A stretch of 64,000 nt of DNA from Gadus chalcogrammus (Eukaryota; Chordata; Actinopteri; Gadiformes; Gadidae): positions 8,416,872-8,480,871 of the forward strand of contig NC_079428.1 in assembly GCF_026213295.1 (NCBI RefSeq), in the 5' to 3' direction. The position numbers were made by a program, and so were the translations under genes. Shown piece after piece: positions 43,860 through 64,000 of the stretch. Numbering within the stretch: position 1 is the first letter of the stretch; each line of letters starts with the position of its first letter. Below the pieces are notes generated by a model, which searched no databases, had not been told where the DNA came from, and saw only the letters and a list, made by a program, of their open reading frames with translations.

Positions 43860-44956
43860 GGCGTGACGGTTAACGGCGGCGTTGGGGTCGGTACGCGTTG
43901 GACACACAGTCTATCTCTGGTTCACACCAGTGTCTGTTGAACCCAGACGTGATAGAAGGAGGCCGAGAGAGACGGGGGGAGAGACAGAGACGGACTATTG
44001 ATCTGTTTTCCCCTCGAACACGACGGAAAATCTCTGGCTCTTAATGCATTACCGTTCTGGCTTTGATGGAGATGATGGAGTAAAAATAACATGCCGGGAG
44101 GAAGTTCTCCGTCCTCCCGACGCCACTAGCGTGCGCCATATGTGAGTGTGCGTGACTGATGCCTCGCCAGACACTCCTTTGTTCTTGCTCCCCTTTTGTT
44201 TCTTATTATAATAACGCTGAAACCTGCCGTTTATGTCTCTCCTATCTGACACCTTGGGTGCTTTGTTACCCTGCGTGTATGTGCGGTTGGGGGTTTGTAA
44301 GCGGGCATGTCAGGTGTTGAATGGGTCAGGGGAGGTGTTTGTGTGTAAGGGTGTGGTACAGGGTTTGAGTCCGCCTCTCTGATGCATCGTCTGATGCGTC
44401 TCCCCCAACTCTTTGTTTGACTCCCCTGTGTGTGTGTTTGTGGGTGTTTGTGTGTGTGTATGTGTATACTGTCCATGGAACCATTCCTACTACACACTTC
44501 CACATCTCTCTCTCTCCCTCTGCCAACCTCACGCCTGTCTCTCTCCTTACTCCACCTTAATCTCTCTCACTCCCTACATCTCTCTCGCTCCCTCCTCCAC
44601 CCTTACCGGTCTCTTCCTCCCTTTTTTAATCTACCCTTCCACCCGTCTTTGCCCGTCTGTTGCACGACCCCCCTCTCTCGCCTCCATCATGCCTGCCCTA
44701 ATGAGATTAAACCCAGAGTCTCCACACACACACACACCGATAACGGAGACGTCTACCGCTCGGTGCGTCCTCGCTTGTGTAGGCGAAAACGCTTCACGTA
44801 TAGCTCGCACTCTTGGCAGCAGTCATACCGGGCATGCACACACCATACACACATACTGTGTACAACACAGACACACACACACTGAGTACACACACGCACA
44901 CACCATGTACACATACACACACACACAAACACCGTGCACACTAGTACACACCGTAT

Positions 44957-45069
<113 letters not shown>

Positions 45070-45844
45070 GTGTACAACACACACACACACACCAAGTGTG
45101 CACACAGTTTTCTGGCAATTGTCCCAGTCTTCTCTCTCTCTGTGTGGTGGGTCGCCTAGTAACCTCAGGTCTGTGTTGTTCGAGGCCATCTGGACCCCGC
45201 GAACAGTCTCATCACACTGGGCTCACCAGCACCCCCTGCAGGCATCCACCGGGAGCTACAGCCTCACTCCATGGAGCACAGGCAACTGCCAGGCCTCCCA
45301 TTTTACATTTTATAAGGCAGTGTATATAGATAACTAACTACAGAAGTGGTAGGGCAACCGTTGATATACGGGTCCATTGTCGTGGCCAGGGGATAGGTGT
45401 TGGCGATGGGGATTAGAGAATGTAGGTCTGGAGAAGGAGAGAATTGGGAAATAAATCAGCTTCTGGAGGAAGAGGTTTCATCCAGGTTTTTTTCTTTCTT
45501 CATCTGCAGTCCCGTTCTGCACCCTCTTGCTCTCTGCCTTGCTCTTTTCTCTCCTCTCTCCTTACCACACACACCCTCTCTCTACTCTCTATCCTTACCA
45601 CCTCTCTCTCTGTCTCGCTCTGCAGTCTGCTTTCATCTCTCTCTCTCTCTCTCTCTCACTCTCACTCTCACTCTCTCTCTCACACACACACACACACACA
45701 ACACGCCTATAACGAAGACAAGAGAACTGGCACTTATTGACATGTGTGTGTCTTGCTCACTGGTCCACCGCATATTTCCATGTTTCCGCGAACAGCGGGG
45801 TTAGGTTTAAATCCCTCTCCCCTCTGTCTCTCTCCCTCTCTCAG

Positions 45845-45961
45845 GTCTTCAGGGTCCTTGGTGCTGTAGAAGTAGTGGGAGGCTACCGGCAGACTCTCTG
45901 GGCATTAGTGTGAAGCCTCTTCTCTGCTGCAGTGGAGGGCTTCACGCAGACGGCTAGTCTG
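45845..45961 (+). other. kdm6b: kdm6b non-coding 5' UTR exon
   Basis: The acceptor CTCTCTCAG ends at 45844 and the donor GTCTG|GTGAGT begins at 45962. The 117-base exon contains no ATG on the + strand, as expected for a leader exon, and lies 335 bases before the exon with the start codon. Confidence 0.6.
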
Positions 45962-46300
45962 GTGAGTACTGCCGCCTCACACAGGTCCTCACCGGACCTG
46001 CACCCTGCACTGTGGGGACATTGGGAGCAGTAGGAGGCACTTTGTGATGTTGTAAATGTTTTTGTGTGTATTTACAGAAAATGTCATGCACATTTTTTAA
46101 AATTGCACCAAAGTGGATGATGTTCGTGTGTGCGCGTGTGTGTTATATGCTTAGCTAACCCTTGTTGTCTATCTGTCTGCGCTCTCAGGCTGTGTGTGCA
46201 CTTCCGTCTGCGCCCCCAGGCTCGATGCATTGTGTGTGTGCGTGTGTGTGCGTGTGTGTTGTAGGAGTACTGACGCAGTGTGTGTCTCTCCCCAGGCTGG

Positions 46301-58412
<12,112 letters not shown>

Positions 58413-59905
58413 CAGCCCTCCACCTCCTCTCAGTCATAACCAAAACTCCTCCCAGCCGGGACAAAACACAGCATTTCACTTTGCAACCGTCATTATAAAA
58501 AAAAAAAAAAAACTTTTTTTCTTTTTACTACTGCTAATACTTGCCGAACAGCCAACGGAAAATACCAGTTTACATAGCATTCAAAAACCGCCAATCAAAA
58601 AAACGCCAGTTTACTCTCAGAAGGTGCACTCCGCCAGCCAGTTGCCCTGGCAACGGTAAACTTGACGACCACGGTGCAGTCAGTGCTGCCATTGAACAAA
58701 CGACATAGGAGCGGTCTGACGGCATGTTTTAATTGTTTTTTTTTACCGTGTTGAATACTGAATTTTGTACATGCTGTTTGCGATTATCGTGGAGTGCTTT
58801 TATGAGAAAAAATAATTTATTGTGTTGAGTTTTTTTCTAAACTAGATCAGCCTAGATATATACCACATTGGCCTTGTCACTTGTATTTAGAAAAATACTA
58901 AGAATAGAGATATGAACATTTTCTAAAGCATTAAGAATATGAGAAAAAAACGGTTTGGAATGCTTCAAAACATACGGGTTGCATAGACTTTGGTTTTTTT
59001 CAGGACTTCATCTTGAATTTTCTTTTTGTCATTCAGAATCGTGATGTGTGAATCTTGTTTTTATTATGACATTCTACATATTTTATTTCCTTGTTGAGAG
59101 TTAATATTGGCCATCAGGTTGTAATTGTCTAAAAGCGATCGTCATCAAGTGGGCTTTGTTTGTGTGTCTATATCATAACTGCCGAATGTTTCCCCTTACA
59201 TTGTACATGTCTCTGTTCCTCTTTCCTTTATTTAAAAGTGTTTCTCTTCTATTTATTGGACATTGGTTTTCTCCATAGGATCGTTCATCAAAAGGTGCTA
59301 AGTGTCCCCTTTGTGTCTGTTTGGTATAAAGTGTGGACTAAAGAAATACGAGGTCGGGCGAGGGACTACTGTTTACCTGGTGCTTGTCTCTCTCCCCCCC
59401 TCCATCTTTATCTTGGACATAACACCACGTTTCCCCTGTAGCTCACATAGACGATACTACTCACAGAACGCTGTCATTGTGTGTGTGTGTGTGTGTGTTT
59501 ATTAGAGATGAGAAACAGTTATTTTGTTTATCGTGTTTTCATTTCTCTTCTGGGTTTATGATTTTTTTATTCCATAGGGGGCAGGGTACTTATTAAGATG
59601 AGATTTTAATGATATTATCTGTTGAATACTATGGGATAGATGGTGCTAAATGTTATTTTTGAACACTTTTTTTTTGTTTTTCCTTGTTCGTTATCTTTTT
59701 AAATGAGATTTCTATTTTTCCTGTTGCAATACACCTTCCCCTCTATTTCCCTTTGTGGTCGATTATTTAAAACTGCACTGTTTAAAGAATTTACACACCA
59801 ACACTTGCATACACACACACACCAAACTGAGCCAGACATGTCTTAAAACACTTTGTGAACTTGTGTGACATTACTATGAATATTAATAAACGCTTTTTGA
59901 TAAAC
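58413..59905 (+). other. kdm6b: kdm6b 3' UTR with poly(A) signal
   Basis: About 1.5 kb of AT-rich sequence with several ATTTA motifs ends at AATAAA (59885-59890), preceded by TGTGAACTTGTGTGACATT. A (TG)n of nine units lies at 59479-59497. The length and base composition fit a regulated mRNA 3' UTR; cleavage is expected near 59905. Confidence 0.75.
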
Positions 59906-60640
59906 TCAAAGGGTTTCATTCGTATTTATTATTTTACGGTTCATAGATGACCACCGCATTTATTTTAATATTGATGAATAAATTGAGTGTTCGTTTTGTG
60001 ACTTCCTGAGACAGAGCGCAAATTGGATGTCACGGAATACGTTGTCTTTCAGTTGCGATATTTATGCTCACATGACCTCATAAGCAGCGTAGAAAAGAGC
60101 TGTTGCCTGGCGGAACTCTGACTCACCCTTTCAGCTGTAGGGATGGCAGCAGCAGCGTGAGCGCAGGCTGCGATGAAATCTCAGCTCGTGTACGCAATTT
60201 TTTTGGCAACATACCATTTATAGATTTTGGATAATAATAATAATAACATAGGTTTATATAGCGCTGCATTTTGAAGCACCTCCTCAAAACTGACATAAAT
60301 AAAAAGAACGGGAGTTTTTCTTTGATTTTTCCATGCTACACGGACCGAAATGTAAACCCATGCAAATAAAGGCTCCATGGTCATAATAATTTAAATATAA
60401 TTAATCTAATCTCCAGAGTGTGTAGGGTATGAATGTATGTATATATTATTATATATATATTAGGTGCAGTGAGAGCACTATTGGATAGCACTCTGGAGAC
60501 CAGAGTGCAAATTCCTGTTAAATTTATGTGAATTAACTAAAGGGTAAGTCTAGTAAGTCTAATAAGTCTGTAAAGTCTGTAATGATATTTCTATTGAACT
60601 GATGGATATAGCCTTCGACCAAAGATTGATGCCAATCTCC
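59906..60640. other. Intergenic, AT-rich, no gene seen
   Basis: Downstream of kdm6b. It contains an (ATA)n at 60230-60245 beside GGTTTATATAGCGCTGCATT, a phrase common in fish dispersed repeats, an AT repeat at 60435-60462 and short AAGTCT repeats near 60545-60580. No coding exon is recognisable. Confidence 0.7.
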
Positions 60641-62040
60641 ATGGGGAAGTGGAGAGAGCTGTGGGTTAACACTCTGCAGGTGCAGGTTCGAGTCCCTGCT
60701 CGCACGGTCATGATGACGGTCATGATGAGCTTTCAGACACTGTGTATTGTGAAGTCAATTATAACTTCTAATCTGTGTCTTGGTGGTGTGGCGGTATGGG
60801 TTGTGGGTTAATAATAAATTGTATTTATAATGCACTTTATATTCAAGAGGGTTAACACTCTGCAGGTGCAGGTTTGAGTCCCGTAATGGATACATCGTAT
60901 TTCTCCATCATGTGAATGGTAAAGTCAAGTATAACCTCCAAACATAATCTGGAAAGTGTCTTGGTGGTGCAGCGGTCAGGGCTGTTGGGTAACGCTCTGT
61001 ATACTCTCGCGTGTTTGTTTGAGTCCCCGCATGCGCACACGGTTAAGAATGATGAGCATCCGACACTATGGTTCAGGTTCCCTGCTCCGAACCGGGGTTC
61101 AAGAGGTACCGTAATGGATACATCTTATTTCTCTATCATGTGAATGGTAAAGCCAAGTATAACCTCCAAGCACGCTCTGCTATGCGTCTTGGTGGTGAAG
61201 CGGTCAGGGCTGGTGGTTAACGGTTGGTTAAAGCTCTGTAGACTCAGGTTCGAGTCCCCCACGCACGGCTAATAAAGATGACGAGCTTTCAGACACTATG
61301 TAGGTTGAGGTGCCCTGCTCCTCAAACCCATTTACATGCCCTGCTCATGTGAATGGTAAAGTCAAGTATAACCTCCAAAAATGCTCTGGTCAGTGTCTTG
61401 GTGGTGCAGCGGTCAGGGCTGTTGGTTAATGCTCTGTAGACTCAGGTTCGAGTCCCCGCACGCACGGCTAATAAGAATGATGAGCTGCCAGACACTATGT
61501 AGGTTCAGGTGCCTGCTCAGAAAACCAGGGTTCATGAGGTACCGTACAGGATACATCTTATTCTCTATCATGTGAATGGTAAAGTCAAGTATAACCTCCA
61601 AACATGTACTGGTAAGCGTCTGGGTGGTGCAGCGGTCAGGGCTGTTGGTTAACACTCTGTCGACTCAGGTTCGAGTCCTCGCTCTCAGGCCACCAGAGGT
61701 ACGTTAATGGATACATCTTATTTCTCAATCATGTAATGGTAAAGTCAAGTATAACCTCCAAACATGTACTGGTATGCGTCTTGGTGGTGCAGCGGTCAGG
61801 GCTGATGGGTAACGGTTACTTAACGCTCTGTAGACTCAGCGTCCAGCGCGCTCTCACGGCCACCAGAGGTACTTTAATGGATACATCTTATTTCTCTATC
61901 ATGTGAATGGTAAAGTCAAGTATAACCTCCAAACACGTTCTGGTATGCGTCTTGGTGGTGCAGCGGTCAGGGCTGATGGGTAACGGTTACTTAACGCTCT
62001 GTAGACTCAGGTTCGAGTCCCCGCACACACGGCCATCAAG
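60640..62040 (+). mobile_element. Tandem array of tRNA-derived SINE units (+ strand)
   Basis: Six or more diverged copies, spaced about 160-230 bases apart. Each has TGGTGCAGCGG (a full match to the pol III A-box consensus TRGYNNARNGG; e.g. 60965-60975 and near 61401, 61626, 61787, 61958) followed 40-60 bases on by GGTTCGAGTCC (B box; e.g. 61247-61257, 61445-61455, 61667-61677, 62009-62019). The body holds ATGTGAATGGTAAAGTCAAG and TATAACCTCCAAACA, common to all copies. Some copies carry a duplicated GGTTAACGGTTACTTAACG segment. No conserved RT-related tail is seen. Confidence 0.8.
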
Positions 62041-62285
62041 AAGGGAGTACCCCCTATCGGTCCCCAACGTGGCAGAACCCCACCCCCTCCTCTGGGGGGG
62101 GTGGGTTCTGCCACGGGTAAGGACTAATGGGGGTCTTGCTACTTGCGGGAAGGAGGGGGTCTTGCTACTTGCGGTAAGGACTTAAGGGGTCCTTCAGGGG
62201 CTGGGGTGTTAGGACTAAAGGGTCTTGCTACTTTTATGAAACATCCACCCACCCATTATAGAGCCCCCTAATCACCTTGCTTGAA
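62040..62285. repeat. Hairpin segment and short direct repeats between the SINE arrays
   Basis: GTGGCAGAACCCCACCCC (62070-62087) pairs with GGGGGTGGGTTCTGCCAC (about 62098-62115) as a near-perfect hairpin. It is followed by copies of GGGGGTCTTGCTACTTGCGG, whose reverse complement recurs at 63405-63490. Confidence 0.8.
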
Positions 62286-63385
62286 AAAAAACTAACAGAA
62301 AATACAAAAAAACACTTCTTTTTTTAAAAAAAACACCTTTTTTAAAAAACACCTTTTTTTTTTAAATATAAAGTTTTTTAAAAAAACCACCCTTTTTTAA
62401 AAAAAAACCACCCTTTTTTTAAAAAAAAACACCCTTTTTTTAAAAAACATTTTTTCAAAAAAACAGTATTTTTTAAAAAAAAAACACTTTTTACAAAAAA
62501 CACCTTTAAAAAAAGGTTTTTTAAAAAAAAAAACTTTTTAAAAAAGTGTTTTTTAAAAAAAGAAACCTTTTTTAAAAAGAAATAAATAAAATGTTAAAAA
62601 CAAAACAAAATTTTTCAAAAAAAAGACCTTTTTTAAAAAAACAACATTTTTAAAAACACAAAAACAATTTTTTTAAAAAAAAAACCACCTTTTTAAAAAA
62701 AAAAACACAAAAATAATTTTTTTCCAAAAAAAAAACACCTTTTTTTTCCAAAAAAAAAACCAATTTTTTTAAAAAAAACACCAAAGAACATTTTTTCTAA
62801 AAAAACAACAAAATAACACAAAAACACAAACCAAAAAAAAAAAAAAAATATATAACTTTTAAAAAGTTTCATCAAAGGGAAACTTTCAAAAAGTGTTACT
62901 TAAAGAAAATTTCCTTTGAAAAAACAGGGGGCTTTTATTTAAAAAAAAACACTTTCTTTTAAAAAAAAAACCTTCTTTAAAAAAAAAAAACAATTTCACA
63001 AAAAAACATTTTCTTTTAAAAAAAACAACCTTTTTTAAAAAAAAAACCACCAAAAGACAACATTTTCCCAAAAAAAAAAAAACCTTTTTTTTTAAAAAAC
63101 ACCCTTATCACAAAAAAAACCAAAATTTTTAAACACCTTTTTTAAAAAATACAAAAAAACAACTTTTTTATTAAAAAAAAACCTTTTGTTTTTAAAAAAA
63201 ATCATGTAAAAAAGGGTATTTTTTTTCAAAACAACATTTTTTTCCAAAAAAAAACAGAAACACAAAAAAAAACATTTAAAAAAAAACATAATATAAACTT
63301 TTAAAAAGTTTCATCAAAAGGGAAACTTTTAAAAAGTCAAAAATAAGTGATACTTTTTGAAAGTTTCCCTTTGAAAAAAGTTATA
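62285..63385. repeat. Low-complexity block of alternating A-runs and T-runs
   Basis: About 1.1 kb of units such as AAAAAACACCTTTTTT repeated with variation. On the + strand C clearly exceeds G. Related segments TATAACTTTTAAAAAGTTTC near 62851 and TATAAACTTTTAAAAAGTTT near 63292 are direct repeats, and 63348-63385 is close to the reverse complement of 62850-62895. No gene; open frames here encode only Lys/Phe runs. Confidence 0.9.
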
Positions 63386-63399
63386 ATGGAAAAGTACAT

Positions 63400-64000
63400 A
63401 GTAGTCCTTGCCACAAGTAGCAAGACCCCTTTAGTCCTTGCCACAAGTAGCAAGACCCCTTTAGTCCTTGCCACAAGTTACCAAGACCCCTTTAGTCTTT
63501 GCCCCCCCCCCCCACCCCCCGGAGAAGGGGAGGTGGGGTTCTGGGATACGCGCCAACGTGGAGGAGAGCCGACCTGGTGTATTCTTATCTCGGTGGCCGT
63601 GTGAGCGGGGACTCGAACCTTAGTCTACAGGGCGTTAACTAACCGTTAACCATCAGCCCTGACCGCTGCCCACCAAGACTCTGCCTCCAATATGTGTTGT
63701 GGAGGATATACTTGACTTTACCATTCACATGATGAGAAATAAGATGTATCCATTTACGTACCTCTGGTGGCCCTGTGAGCGGGGACTCGAACCTTCGTCT
63801 ACAGAGCATTAAACCAATGCCTCTGACCGCTTCACCACCAAGACTCTATCCAGACCGTGCTTGGAGTTATACTTGACTTTACATTCACATGATAGAGAAT
63901 AAGACATATCCATTAAGGTACGCTGGTTGCCGCAAGCACTCGAACCGGAGTCTACAGACGTTAACCAACAGCCCTGACCGCTGCACACCCAGAACGCTTA
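63400..64000 (-). mobile_element. SINE units in reverse orientation (- strand)
   Basis: After three copies of TAGTCCTTGCCACAAGTAGC (63401-63490) and a C-run, three reverse-strand SINE units follow (GGACTCGAACCTTAGTCTAC near 63608, GGACTCGAACCTTCGTCTAC near 63782, and one near 63938). Each has the complementary A-box-like CCGCT and ACTTGACTTTACCATTCACA body. The last unit runs off the window. Confidence 0.8.

Noticed and set aside
60640..62040. A cluster of functional tRNA genes
   Set aside because: A and B boxes are good, but the cloverleaf arms do not pair cleanly, copies diverge freely and they share long non-tRNA bodies, as in SINEs.

Overview
This window is vertebrate nuclear DNA, almost certainly from a teleost fish. 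Evidence: split genes with GT-AG introns, AATAAA poly(A) signals, tRNA-derived SINEs of the kind common in fish, very dense (CA)n/(TG)n and (CT)n arrays, and a 100-base run of N (28009-28108) that marks a scaffold gap in a draft assembly. The species cannot be named from the sequence alone.

Only two protein genes can be supported, both on the + strand. (1) The last three exons of an axonemal dynein heavy chain, best matched to DNAH2 (1-40, 877-1027, 1514-1668), with a 3' UTR and poly(A) signal near 2369. (2) A complete-length KDM6B (JMJD3) H3K27 demethylase gene. Its coding exons run from 46301 to 58412 (20 coding exons), its 3' UTR reaches about 59905, and non-coding 5' exons lie at 43051-43137 and 45845-45961. 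A CpG-rich promoter/first exon is likely at 34620-35270. DNAH2 followed by KDM6B in the same direction is the order known in mammals, which supports both calls. The two products do not act together (cilium motor versus chromatin enzyme); the linkage is simply conserved.

Layout. 1-2400: end of DNAH2. 1657-2072, 2510-3640 and 4030-5460: three unrelated minisatellite arrays. 5.5-34.6 kb: gene-poor spacer full of long dinucleotide arrays, a 24-bp-type minisatellite (22250-22835), SINE pieces, and two weak candidates for distal 5' exons. 34.6-46.3 kb: kdm6b promoter region and 5' UTR exons, with a 118-bp near-perfect palindrome at 35345-35462. 46.3-58.4 kb: kdm6b coding exons. 59.9-64.0 kb: tandem tRNA-like SINE units on the + strand, a G-poor block of alternating A-runs and T-runs, then the same SINE units on the - strand, making one large inverted arrangement.

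The most notable points are these. The kdm6b reading frame is clean up to about 52.84 kb. After that it carries roughly twenty one- or two-base indels, although splice sites and amino-acid conservation are otherwise intact; this looks like consensus error more than a dead gene. Two positions that bind 2-oxoglutarate in human KDM6B (Lys1381, Thr1387) read as Asn here. A long ER/K-rich charged segment sits in the giant exon. A minisatellite appears to be seeded by the DNAH2 stop-codon region. I found no CRISPR, operon, phage or other novel gene system.
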